Below are positions 1-7,574 of a DNA stretch of 62,411 nt, one piece after another. Below the pieces are notes generated by a model, which worked only from the letters and a program-made list of their open reading frames with translations, ran no database searches and had not been told where the DNA came from. The DNA is taken from positions 1-62,411 of the forward strand of contig NZ_WHTD01000029.1 of assembly GCF_009379765.1 (NCBI RefSeq), in the 5' to 3' direction. Position 1 is the first letter of the stretch. Every line of letters starts with the position of its first letter. The DNA is from Actinophytocola sp. (GTDB taxonomy: Bacteria > Actinomycetota > Actinomycetes > Mycobacteriales > Pseudonocardiaceae). The position numbers and the translations under genes were made by a program.

Positions 1-81
1 CTGCCGCTCATCCAAGTGCGGCAGGATCGTCCCGAACTTCGCCGCCAGGACCTGCTCATCGATCTCCACGACCATGGCCAT
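1..81 (-). CDS. ISAzo13-like transposase, N-terminus only (runs off window)
   Basis: Twenty-seven codons are visible on the minus strand, starting at ATG 81 (an in-frame ATG at 75 is the alternative) and open to the window edge. The peptide contains EIDEQVLAAKFGTILPHLDE, which matches from memory the conserved N-terminus of ISAzo13-family transposases (LAAKF..LLPHLDERQ). The catalytic DDE region would lie outside the window, so completeness cannot be judged. No terminal inverted repeat was found in the 55 bases between this start and the VOC gene. Confidence 0.55.
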   Translation of the reverse strand, partial: MAMVVEIDEQVLAAKFGTILPHLDERQ

Positions 82-135
82 ACCAGAACCATGACAGAAC
101 AATCACGACATGTACAAGTTAATTTGAGACAATTC

Positions 136-504
136 CTAAGCCCCCGGCCGGGTGAACACCCCGAAGTGGTTGCCGGCCGGGTCCTGCAGGTCCGCGAAGG
201 TCAGCCCGGACGGTGTCGTGGTGGGCGGGTTGACGACCTTGCCGCCGAGGCGCTCCGCCTCCGCGACGGCCTTCGCCACGTCCGACACGATCACCACGAA
301 CGTCGCGCGACTCGGGGAGTTGCCCTCGGTGTCGAGGATCCCGCCGTGTGGGTGCTCGGCTCCCGCGCCGGTGGCCAGGTGGTACTTGCCGCCGCCGTTC
401 GGGTCGGCCGCGAACGTCCAGTCGAACAGCTCGCCGTAGAACTTCTCGGCGCCCGCGGGGTCGTCCGTGTCGACCTGGATCCAGCCGACCGTTCCGTGTG
501 TCAT
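136..504 (-). CDS. VOC family (glyoxalase/bleomycin-resistance fold) protein
   Basis: A 122-residue single-domain VOC protein. The N-terminal half carries VGWIQVDTDDPAGAEKFYGE followed by FDW, the usual first beta-alpha-beta unit with the 'FY..LF.W' signature. The C-terminal half ends with DLQDPAGNHFGVF, the second metal-site strand. Start ATG 504 is preferred over the upstream ATG 531 because AGGAGGAGG precedes it by 6 bases. Substrate is unknown; such stand-alone proteins include dioxygenases, isomerases and drug-binding proteins. It lies 67 bases downstream of the WYL regulator gene on the same strand, so the two are probably co-transcribed and the regulator may control it. Confidence 0.85.
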   Translation of the reverse strand: MTHGTVGWIQVDTDDPAGAEKFYGELFDWTFAADPNGGGKYHLATGAGAEHPHGGILDTEGNSPSRATFVVIVSDVAKAVAEAERLGGKVVNPPTTTPSGLTFADLQDPAGNHFGVFTRPGA

Positions 505-571
505 CCGATGCCTCCTCCTGGTTGGTGACACCAGGATCGGACGGCTTCGCGACAGCCCCCTGTCGGTGTTT

Positions 572-1276
572 TCAGGCGAGTGCGGGGACGCGCGTCACAT
601 TGCCGGGCAGGCAGACGGCGATCGACTCGGTCGGCCGCGCGGGCGCCGGCCGGCCCGTGTCGTGGCCGCCGATGATGCGGTCGAGCCGGAACACCCGAAC
701 GCCGTCGCGTAACCGGCACCAGGCCACCAGGTACCAGCCGCGCAGCCCGGCGAGGAACATCACCGGCTCGACCTCGCGCTCGGTGGGCACGCCGTCGCGG
801 TCGACGTAGTCGATGCGCAGCACGCGCCGGGCGGCCACCGCGTGCTCGATGATCAGCGGGATGGCCACGGGCTCGTCCGCGTTGGCCGCAGCCATGAACT
901 GGACCCGCTCGGCCAGCTCGCGCGCGGCCGACGCGTGCCGCGCGGGCATGGCCGCCATGATCTTGCCCAGGGCGTTGCGGGCCTCCCGGGCGAACGGCGA
1001 GCCGGCCGCGCCGCGCAGGGCCACCGACACGGCGACCGCCTCGGCGGGCGTGAAGTTCAACGGCGGCAACGTCATCGCCGGGTCGACGGCGTACCCGCCG
1101 CAGCGACCCTGGTCGGCGAAGATCGGCACGCCGGCCTGTTGCAGCGCGTCGATGTCGCGTTCGATGGTGCGCACACTCACCTCGTAGCGCTCGGCCAGGT
1201 GTCGGGCGGACCGCCGCCGGGGCGCGACGGCACGGAGGTCCTCGACGATGGCGTACAGCCGATCCGTGCGGTTCAT
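572..1276 (-). CDS. YafY-type HTH/WYL-domain transcriptional regulator
   Basis: A 234-residue DNA-binding regulator. Residues 1-60 form a DeoR-like winged helix (ARHLAERYEVSVRTIERDID, then ALQQAGVPI). Residues about 130-220 form a WYL ligand-sensing domain with the diagnostic GWYLVAWC and a conserved FRLDRI. The start is ATG 1276 (MNRTDRLYAIVEDLR); longer upstream reading has no homology. It reads toward the VOC gene and abuts htdX (stop 1287) on the same strand. The ligand is unknown; WYL domains bind nucleotides or small effectors in other proteins. Confidence 0.9.
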   Translation of the reverse strand: MNRTDRLYAIVEDLRAVAPRRRSARHLAERYEVSVRTIERDIDALQQAGVPIFADQGRCGGYAVDPAMTLPPLNFTPAEAVAVSVALRGAAGSPFAREARNALGKIMAAMPARHASAARELAERVQFMAAANADEPVAIPLIIEHAVAARRVLRIDYVDRDGVPTEREVEPVMFLAGLRGWYLVAWCRLRDGVRVFRLDRIIGGHDTGRPAPARPTESIAVCLPGNVTRVPALA

Positions 1277-1286
1277 GCCGCCGACG

Positions 1287-2141
1287 CTAGGCCGGGGCAC
1301 CGACAGAACTGATCGTCCCCTCGAGGTGGGGCTTGCCGTTGCGGGCGCCGAACAGCTCGAACCGCCAGCCCGCGCCGTCCGGGGACGCCGCGAAGCCGAC
1401 CTTCGACGGGAGCAGCACGGGCAGCTTGAACCGTACGTCGATCGTGAACGCGGCTGGCAGCCGGCCCTCGAACGCCGCGAGGCACCGGGCCTTGGTCCAC
1501 ATGCCGTGCGCGATCGCCCTGGGGTAGCCGAACATCTTCGCGGTGAGCTTGTGCAGGTGGATCGGGTTGCGGTCGCCGGACACCTCGCCGTAGCGCCGGC
1601 CGATGTCCGCCGGCACGGACCAGACCGCGGTCGGCGCGGGCGGTTCGCGATGTTCCTTGCTCTCCGCGGAGCCCGAGCCGGGTCCGCGGCGCAGGTAGGT
1701 CGAGACGTCGGTCCACACGACGTCGCCACCGATCAGCGCCTCGGAGATCATGTCGAACTGCTTGCCGCGCGGGTGGTCGCGCAGGTCCGCCACGTGCGCG
1801 CGCAGCTCCAGCTCGTCGCAGAGGCGCAGCGGCCGGGACTGGGTGATCCGGTTGGCCACGTGCACCGAGCCGGCCAGCGGGAACGGGAAGTCACCCGCGG
1901 CCATCAGCTTGATCTGCAAGGGAAAGGTGAGCATGTGCGGGTAGGTGGCCGGGAGCTCGTCGCCGAGCCGGAACCCGCACACCCGGTTGTACGCCGCGAG
2001 ATGCCGCGGGTCGACGCGCACGCCGGCCAGCGAGTACGACGTGTCCGGCAGCTCGCCGCCCTTGCGCCGGAACCCCGTGAGCACGGCCCTCGGGTACAGC
2101 GTGGCCAGGCTCGGCGCGGCCGACAGCTGGGTGATCGCCAC
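1287..2141 (-). CDS. htdX: MaoC-like (R)-specific 3-hydroxyacyl dehydratase, HtdX type
   Basis: A 284-residue double-hotdog protein. The hydratase-2 motif SGDRNPIHLHKLTAKMFGYP (catalytic D and H of 'D-x4-H') sits near residue 190-205, and an N-terminal non-catalytic hotdog precedes it. Known HtdX/HtdY-type enzymes dehydrate 3-hydroxyacyl-CoA or -ACP in fatty-acid elongation. The GTG start at 2141 is separated from the upstream fabG4 stop by one base, so the pair is translationally linked. The order fadA2 / fabG4-htdX (divergent) reproduces Rv0243-Rv0242c-Rv0241c of M. tuberculosis, which supports the gene name. Confidence 0.9.
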   Translation of the reverse strand: MAITQLSAAPSLATLYPRAVLTGFRRKGGELPDTSYSLAGVRVDPRHLAAYNRVCGFRLGDELPATYPHMLTFPLQIKLMAAGDFPFPLAGSVHVANRITQSRPLRLCDELELRAHVADLRDHPRGKQFDMISEALIGGDVVWTDVSTYLRRGPGSGSAESKEHREPPAPTAVWSVPADIGRRYGEVSGDRNPIHLHKLTAKMFGYPRAIAHGMWTKARCLAAFEGRLPAAFTIDVRFKLPVLLPSKVGFAASPDGAGWRFELFGARNGKPHLEGTISSVGAPA

Positions 2142-2142
2142 G

Positions 2143-3512
2143 TCAGGCCCCCAGCAGGCTCTGGCCGCAGACCCGCACGACGTTGCCGTTCACCGCGGCC
2201 GACCCCGGGTTCGCGTACCAGGCGATGGTCTCCGCGACGTCCACCGGCAGGCCGCCCTGGGACATGCTGTTCATCCGCCGGCCGGCCTCCCGGATGAACA
2301 GCGGGACGGCCGCGGTCATCTTGGTCTCGATGAAGCCGGGAGCCACCGCGTTGATCGTCGCGCCGCGCTCGGCGAGCCGTGGGGCGTAGGAGTCGACCAT
2401 GCCGATCACGCCGGCCTTGCTCGTGGCGTAGTTGGTCTGGCCGACGTTGCCGGCGATGCCCGCGATCGACGAGACGCCGATGAGCCGACCGTTGTGCCGC
2501 AGCGCATCCGCCGCGAGCAGCGCGTCGTTCACCGCGAGCTGGCTGGCGAGGTTCACCGCGAGCACGGCGTCCCAGGCCGACTCCTTCATCTTGCCGAGGG
2601 TCTTGTCCCGGGTGATGCCGGCGTTGTGCACGACGATGTCAACCCCGCCGTGCCGCTCCTTCAGGTGCTCGACGATCCGCGCGGGAGCGTCCGCGGCGGT
2701 GATGTCGACCTGCAGCGCGGTGCCGCGGACCCGGTTGCGACCGCGGAAAGCTCGTCGCCCTGCGCGGGAATGTCGAGCGCGACGACGTGCGCGCCGTCGC
2801 GGGCCAGCACGTCCGCGATCGACGCGCCGATGCCCCGGGACGCGCCGGTGACCAGCGCGACCTTGCCGGCGAGCGGCCGCTGCCAGTCGTCCGGCTCCGC
2901 CGTGCCGGATCCATGCGTGCCGACCCGGATCACCTGGGCGTCGACGTAGGCGGATCTGGCCGACAGCAGGAAGCGCAGCGTCGACTCGACGGCCGCCTCG
3001 GCGCCCGGCGCGACGTAGACCAGCTGGACCGTGGCGCCGCGCCTGAGCTCCTTGCCGACCGAGCGGGTGAACCCCTCCAGCGCGCGCTGGGCGATCGCGG
3101 CACGCCGGTCGCCCGCCGACTCGGGCGGCGTGCCGAGCACGACCACCCGGCCGCAGGTGCCGACCGAACGGATCACCGGATGGAAGAATGCGTACATCTC
3201 CCGCAGCCGCTCCGGCGTGGTGATGCCGGTGGCGTCGAACACCAGCGCGGCGTGCCTTGTCGAGATGGCCGGCTTCTCGCCGTCGGCCGCGGCGAGCGGC
3301 TCGGTGAGCGCCTCGATCCCGGCCGCCTTGAGCACGGTGTGCACGCTGTCGAGCAGCCGGCCGCCCTGCGCGGCGCCGACCAGGGCCGGACCGTTGAGCA
3401 CGGGGTCGCCCGAGCGATATCGGCGCAGCGGCGTCGGGTTGGGCAGGCCGAGCCGGCGGACGACCTGCCGGCCGATACCGGACCGGGCAAACTGCTGATA
3501 GCGGTCGGTCAT
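2143..3512 (-). pseudogene. fabG4: FabG4-type high-molecular-weight 3-oxoacyl reductase, split by a one-base frameshift
   Basis: Two overlapping frames together encode one 456-residue protein, the normal FabG4 length. Residues 1 to about 258 come from the frame starting ATG 3512 (flavodoxin-like N-terminal domain, then the SDR start [14 protein letters not shown]). The rest comes from the next frame ([20 protein letters not shown], catalytic [20 protein letters not shown] with Ser-Tyr-Lys). The junction is near base 2736, where minus-strand GTCGCAACCGGGTC would restore the frame as A-V-A-N-R-V if one G were added. Everything else is intact and the operon is conserved, so either a recent mutation or a sequencing/assembly error is possible. 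Intact homologues use NADH to reduce 3-oxoacyl-CoA. Confidence 0.85.
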
Positions 3513-3554
3513 GATGCTCCGCTTTCCGTGTTCGGCGCCTCATTCGACGCCGAG

Positions 3555-3570
3555 CCTACTCGCGAGTAGG
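3555..3570. promoter_or_regulatory. Perfect 16-bp palindrome between fabG4 and fadA2 (candidate operator)
   Basis: CCTACTCGCGAGTAGG is an exact inverted repeat lying between the divergent starts at 3512 and 3630. Its form, with a TACTC-GAGTA core, resembles sites bound by TetR-type fatty-acid regulators in actinobacteria. No regulator gene is adjacent, so the trans-acting factor is unknown. The position suits joint control of both directions. Confidence 0.6.
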
Positions 3571-3629
3571 TTAGGATTGCCAGCCGGGACGATGTCAGAG
3601 CGGGTCGACCGTCGGGGAGTGATCGAGAG

Positions 3630-4907
3630 ATGGACCAGGTGCGCAGGGTCGCGATCGTCGGCGGCAACCGGATCCCGTTCGCCAGGTCCAACAGCCGCTA
3701 CGCCACGGCGTCCAACCAGGACATGTTCACCGCCGCGCTCGACGGTCTCGTGAGCCGGTTCGGCCTGCAGGACGAGCGGTTGGGCGAGGTCGCGGCCGGC
3801 GCGGTGCTCAAGCACAGCCGCGACTTCAACCTGACCCGGGAGAGCGTGCTCGGCTCGAAACTGTCCCCCGAGACGCCCGCCTACGACGTCCAGCAGGCGT
3901 GCGGCACCGGCCTGCAGGCGGTGTTCCAGGTGGCCAACAAGATCGCGCTCGGTCAGCTCGACTCCGCGGTCGCCGGCGGCGTGGACACCACCAGCGACGC
4001 GCCGCTCGGCCTCAACGAGGACCTGCGGCAGATCTTCCTCGAGCTCAACCGCGCGAAGAGCGTCGGCGCGCGGCTCAAGGCGCTCACCAAGCTGCGGCCG
4101 ACCCAGATCGTGCCGGACGTCCCGCGCAACGCGGAACCGCGGACCGGCCTGTCGATGGGCGAGCACGCGGCGGTCACCGCGCGCGAATGGGGCGTGAGCC
4201 GGGAGGCGCAGGACGAGCTGGCCGCCGCGTCGCACCAGAAGCTCGCCGCGGCCTACGAGCGCGGCTTCTTCGGGGACCTGCTCACGCCCTACCTCGGGCT
4301 GACCCGCGACCAGAACCTGCGGCCGGACTCGTCGGCCGACAAGCTCGCCAAGCTCGAACCGGTGTTCGGCGGCGGCGAGGGCACGATGACCGCGGGCAAC
4401 TCGACACCGCTGACCGACGGCGCGTCGACCGTGCTGCTGGCGTCGGAGGAGTGGGCCGCCGCGCGCAGCCTTCCGGTGCTCGCCCACCTGACGTACTCGG
4501 AGACCGCGGCCGTCGACTACGTGCACGGCCGCGAGGGCCTGCTGATGGCGCCGGCCTACGCGGTGCCGCGGATGCTCGCGCGAGCGGGACTGTCCTTGCA
4601 GGACTTCGATCTCTACGAGATGCACGAGGCGTTCGCCTCGCAGGTGCTGGCCACGCTGGCGGCCTGGGAGAGCGTGGACTTCGCCAAGGAGCGCCTGGGC
4701 CTGGACGAGCCGCTCGGCTCGATCGACCGGTCGAAGCTGAACGTCAACGGCTCGTCGCTGGCCGCGGGCCACCCGTTCGCCGCGACCGGCGGGCGGATCG
4801 TGGCCACCCTGGCCAAGCTGCTGCACGAGAAGGGATCGGGCCGGGGCCTGATCTCCATCTGTGCCGCAGGTGGCCAGGGGGTCACCGCGATCGTCGAAGC
4901 CGACTAG
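3630..4907 (+). CDS. fadA2: Acetyl-CoA C-acyltransferase (thiolase), FadA2 type
   Basis: A 425-residue thiolase from ATG 3630. Visible catalytic features are the nucleophilic cysteine in YDVQQACGTGLQAVF (about residue 91), the histidine in LYEMHEAFASQVL (about 331), the NGSSLAAGHPFAATGGR histidine loop, and the second cysteine in ISICAAGGQGVTAIVE near the C-terminus. It should cleave 3-ketoacyl-CoA or condense acyl-CoA units. It is divergent from fabG4-htdX across a short region with a 16-bp palindrome, the same arrangement as Rv0243/Rv0242c. Its stop overlaps the stop of the convergent secreted protein gene by four bases. Confidence 0.93.
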   Translation: MDQVRRVAIVGGNRIPFARSNSRYATASNQDMFTAALDGLVSRFGLQDERLGEVAAGAVLKHSRDFNLTRESVLGSKLSPETPAYDVQQACGTGLQAVFQVANKIALGQLDSAVAGGVDTTSDAPLGLNEDLRQIFLELNRAKSVGARLKALTKLRPTQIVPDVPRNAEPRTGLSMGEHAAVTAREWGVSREAQDELAAASHQKLAAAYERGFFGDLLTPYLGLTRDQNLRPDSSADKLAKLEPVFGGGEGTMTAGNSTPLTDGASTVLLASEEWAAARSLPVLAHLTYSETAAVDYVHGREGLLMAPAYAVPRMLARAGLSLQDFDLYEMHEAFASQVLATLAAWESVDFAKERLGLDEPLGSIDRSKLNVNGSSLAAGHPFAATGGRIVATLAKLLHEKGSGRGLISICAAGGQGVTAIVEAD

Positions 4908-5413
4908 GCAGGCACCTGGGCGTCGCTCCAGCCGAGGTAGTTGACGAAGTAGTTCTTGTTGGTGCGGTGCCCGATCGCGCCCGCGACGCTGGAGGAGTAA
5001 AAGCCGCCGTTGCCGTCGGAGATGCCGACATGGCCCCACTGGCTCGTGTTCCAGTACACGAACGCGCCGCGCGGCGCGTTCCAGTCACCGGGGTGGGCCT
5101 TGCCCCACTGGATCGCGCCCTGCCAGTGGGCGATCGCCGACGCCCAGACGCCGGTGGTGCCGTAGGCGTTCTCCACGGCCATCTCGCAGTAGCCCTCCCA
5201 GCCGGAGTTGCCGGCGTGGCCTTCCATCCACTGGATGGCGCCCTCGATCGTGCCGTCCCCGGGCGACGCCGGGGTGATGTCCTCGATCGCGACGGATGCC
5301 GGTGTGGTCGCCGGCGCGGCCGTGGCGCTCGCGGCGAACGGGACGGCGGCCAGCGCGACCGTGGCGGCGCCGATCGCGACCGAGCGGGCCAACCTGATCA
5401 GATACATGTTCAC
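4904..5413 (-). CDS. Secreted CHAP/NlpC-like cysteine-peptidase-fold protein
   Basis: A 169-residue protein with a Sec signal peptide (positive MNMYLIRLAR, hydrophobic stretch to residue 25, cleavage near ATAAPA). The mature part contains EGYCEMAVENAYG, with a candidate catalytic Cys, followed about 50 residues later by GAFVYWNTSQWGHVGISDG, with a candidate His. This layout and spacing fit CHAP or NlpC/P60 papain-like folds used in peptidoglycan cleavage. GTG 5413 is preferred because GGGGAG precedes it by five bases; ATG 5407 is possible. Family assignment is by motif pattern only, and the missing third catalytic residue is not identified. Confidence 0.65.
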   Translation of the reverse strand: MNMYLIRLARSVAIGAATVALAAVPFAASATAAPATTPASVAIEDITPASPGDGTIEGAIQWMEGHAGNSGWEGYCEMAVENAYGTTGVWASAIAHWQGAIQWGKAHPGDWNAPRGAFVYWNTSQWGHVGISDGNGGFYSSSVAGAIGHRTNKNYFVNYLGWSDAQVPA

Positions 5414-5559
5414 GAAATCTCCCCGACGAGATGTGATTTTCCAACTGACGATCAGGGACGTTACCGTGCGCGTCCGCGCGATACCAGGCCGTGAGCGGGA
5501 TGCGTTGCCGGAGGAAACGCGACACGCCGTAGGGCTTTCTGGCGCAATATCGGGTTCCC

Positions 5560-5576
5560 GCTAGAAACCTGGATAC
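5560..5576 (+). repeat. 17-bp repeat, copy 1, upstream of the AAA+ ATPase gene
   Basis: GCTAGAAACCTGGATAC lies 9 bases before the GTG start of the ATPase gene. It matches the copy after the gene at 15 of 17 positions. If GGATAC acts as a -10 element, the ATPase mRNA would be nearly leaderless. Function is inferred only from position and repetition. Confidence 0.45.
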
Positions 5577-5585
5577 GGTGCGATC

Positions 5586-6782
5586 GTGGACCCGGTGCGC
5601 AACCCATTCGCCCCCGGCGCGGGACAGCGCCCTCCCGAGCTCGCCGGCCGGGAGAAGGAGGTCGCGGCCTTCGACGTGGTGCTCGAGCGGGTCGCGCGCG
5701 GGCGCCCGGAGCGCAGCCTCGTGCTCACCGGACTGCGCGGGGTCGGCAAGACCGTGCTGCTCGGCGAGCTGAGGTCGATGGCCGTGCGCCGCGGGTGGGG
5801 CGCCGGCAAGATCGAGGCCAGGCCGGACGCGGGACTGCGCAGGCCGCTGTCCGCCGCGTTGCACCGGGCCGTGCGCGATCTCGCCGTGCGGCACCGGGCG
5901 CCGGACCGGGTCGAGCAGGTCCTCGGCGTGCTCAAGGCGTTCGCGCTGCGTGCGAGCCCGAGCGACGCCAAGCTGCGCGACCGCTGGCAACCGGGCATCG
6001 ACGTGCCGCCGACGCAGGGGCGGGCCGACTCCGGTGACATCGAGATCGACCTCGTCGAGCTGTTCACCGATGTCGCCGAGCTGGCCCAGGACGTCGGCAC
6101 CGGCGTCGCGCTGCTGATCGACGAGATGCAGGACGTGATCGCCGACGACATCTCCGCGCTGTGCGCCGCCTGCCACGAGCTGTCCCAGTCCGGTGCGCCG
6201 TTCGTGGTCGTCGGCGCCGGGCTGCCGCACCTGCCCGCGGTGCTGTCGGCGTCGAAGTCGTACTCGGAGCGCCTGTTCCGGTACGTGCGCATCGACCGGC
6301 TCGTCCGCGCCGACGCGGACCAGGCGATCATCGCGCCGGTCTCGCGCGAAGACGCGAGCATCACCGACGAGGCGCTGGACGCGCTCTTCGACGCGGCCGG
6401 CGGCTACCCGTACTTCATCCAGGCCTACGGCAAGGCCGCCTGGGACGCGGCGCCGAGCGACCCGATCACCGCGGAGGACGTCGGCGTAGCCGCACCGGAG
6501 GCGGAGGCGGAGCTCGCGGTCGGCTTCTTCGGCTCGCGCTACGAGCGGGCGACGCCGGCCGAGCGGGAGTACCTGCGTGCGATGGCCGAGCTGACGAAGG
6601 GCAAGACCGATGAGGGCGCGGCGACCTCGGACATCGCATCGCACCTCGGACGCAAGCCGTCGTCGCTCTCGCCCGCGCGGGACTCGCTCATCAAGAAGGG
6701 CCTCATCTACTCGGCCGAGCGGGGCCGGATCGCGTTCACCGTGCCGCATTTCGGGCGGTACCTGCTGAACATGGACGACTAG
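5586..6782 (+). CDS. AAA+ family ATPase with C-terminal winged helix
   Basis: A 398-residue P-loop ATPase. After a short lead (ELAGREKEVAAFD) comes Walker A GLRGVGKT at about residue 50, Walker B VALLIDEMQD near 180, a sensor-like stretch FVVVGAGLPHLP, and a small winged-helix-like tail (TSDIASHLGRKPSSLSPARD, KKGLI). This is the layout of the Orc1/Cdc6-like and STAND-type AAA ATPases common in actinobacteria, often of unknown function. GTG 5586 has no clear ribosome-binding site and may be leaderless. The gene is alone between two copies of a 17-bp repeat, which suggests self-contained regulation. The specific role is unknown. Confidence 0.8.
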   Translation: MDPVRNPFAPGAGQRPPELAGREKEVAAFDVVLERVARGRPERSLVLTGLRGVGKTVLLGELRSMAVRRGWGAGKIEARPDAGLRRPLSAALHRAVRDLAVRHRAPDRVEQVLGVLKAFALRASPSDAKLRDRWQPGIDVPPTQGRADSGDIEIDLVELFTDVAELAQDVGTGVALLIDEMQDVIADDISALCAACHELSQSGAPFVVVGAGLPHLPAVLSASKSYSERLFRYVRIDRLVRADADQAIIAPVSREDASITDEALDALFDAAGGYPYFIQAYGKAAWDAAPSDPITAEDVGVAAPEAEAELAVGFFGSRYERATPAEREYLRAMAELTKGKTDEGAATSDIASHLGRKPSSLSPARDSLIKKGLIYSAERGRIAFTVPHFGRYLLNMDD

Positions 6783-6807
6783 TTCCTCTGCCGCTTTCTC
6801 GTCGCGT

Positions 6808-6835
6808 CTAGCGATCTTGCTAGACATCTGGATAC
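6808..6835 (+). repeat. 17-bp repeat, copy 2, with overlapping inverted repeat after the ATPase gene
   Basis: GCTAGACATCTGGATAC (6819-6835) repeats the element found before the ATPase gene. It overlaps the inverted repeat TCTAGC-N6-GCTAGA at 6808-6825. A dyad plus a possible -10 (GATACT) suggests a regulated promoter that could serve the small downstream ORF at 7015. No direct proof. Confidence 0.4.
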
Positions 6836-7014
6836 TTCCACATCGACTCCCGGGGTGCCGTTCGGCTACGTCCGGTTCATGAGTCAGTTGACCGATGAAT
6901 CACTGGCTTGTGGTCCGTCTCACCGAATAGATGAGTGTCTTTTAACGTTGCAAGAGGCATAATGGTCAGTAGCTGGAGGAACCAGCGAAGCCGTAGAAGG
7001 AGATGCAGAACCCG

Positions 7015-7161
7015 ATGAACATCGCCGCGAAGCTCCGAGCCCGCCGTGTCGAGGCCCGCAACCGCCGGGCGGTGAGCCGTGCCGTCGCCGAGGCCAAGAC
7101 GCCGGCCATGCGGGACGAGATCCTGATCATGGCGCAGCGGCAGGCCAACCACGTCCGATAA
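7015..7161 (+). CDS. Small basic helical protein (48 aa), unknown function
   Basis: A short reading frame of 48 residues (MNIAAKLRARRVEARNRRAV... ending QANHVR). AAGGAG lies 12 bases before ATG 7015; an in-frame ATG at 7003 directly abuts that site and is less likely to be used. The sequence is rich in Arg and Ala and predicted fully helical. It has coding-like GC at third positions and is followed by a strong hairpin terminator at 7225, so it looks like a free-standing gene. No family is recognised. Confidence 0.55.
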   Translation: MNIAAKLRARRVEARNRRAVSRAVAEAKTPAMRDEILIMAQRQANHVR

Positions 7162-7224
7162 GTCGGCCAAAGTTTTTTCGTGGCCGTGTAACGCCCCAGG
7201 CGACACCCACGATGAACGGATTGA

Positions 7225-7270
7225 CCCCGCAGTGCTGGCGGACCCCCGACCTGGCAGCACTGCGGGGTTT
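7225..7270 (+). terminator. Strong hairpin terminator after the 48-aa ORF
   Basis: CCCCGCAGTGCTG (7225-7237) pairs perfectly with CAGCACTGCGGGG (7255-7267) around a 17-base loop and is followed by TTT. The 13-bp stem with a short T run fits a rho-independent terminator of the type seen in high-GC actinobacteria. Confidence 0.75.
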
Positions 7271-7279
7271 CCATCTGGG

Positions 7280-7325
7280 CACTCGCCGCTGACGCGGCCT
7301 CGCGCCCACCCCTTCGTCATTGCTC
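7280..7325 (+). repeat. Intergenic direct repeat, copy 1
   Basis: A 46-bp unit beginning CACTCGCCGCTGACGCGGCC and ending CTTCGTCATTGCTC is repeated 123 bases downstream with only a few differences in the middle. A G-run/C-run hairpin (7327-7343) lies between the copies. The stretch 7271-7574 has no convincing gene. Such units resemble dispersed non-coding repeats in related genomes, but other copies cannot be checked here. Confidence 0.75.
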
Positions 7326-7402
7326 TGGGGGGCCGAGCCCCCCAACCCCCCACGGTGCGACACCCACCCAACCCAGCGTGGTCACCACCGCCGACTCCGG
7401 CC

Positions 7403-7446
7403 CACTCGCCGCTGACGCGGCCTCGCACCACCCCTTCGTCATTGCT
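7403..7446 (+). repeat. Intergenic direct repeat, copy 2
   Basis: Second copy of the unit at 7280. The first 24 and last 17 bases are identical and the centre differs (ACCA instead of GCCCA). It is followed by GC-rich sequence GCCGCTTCGCGGGC that can form a small hairpin. It lies 129 bases before the GH38 gene start. Confidence 0.75.
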
Positions 7447-7574
7447 CGCCGCTTCGCGGGCTCGCGGGCTCTCGGCGGGGGAGACTCAGGGCGCACGGTT
7501 GGACATTGACCAGCTTGGGGCAAAGTTCGTGTTCCTGGTTGTGTGCTTGTGATCAAGCAAGCACAGTGCCTGGC

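Noticed and set aside
5414..5585. Cyclic-di-AMP riboswitch before the CHAP-like secreted protein
   Set aside because: Such riboswitches occur before cell-wall hydrolase genes, but the conserved core sequence was not found here.
7327..7343. GGGGGG/CCCCCC hairpin as a terminator
   Set aside because: Inside the repeat region, no T run, and the preceding gene already has a better terminator at 7225.
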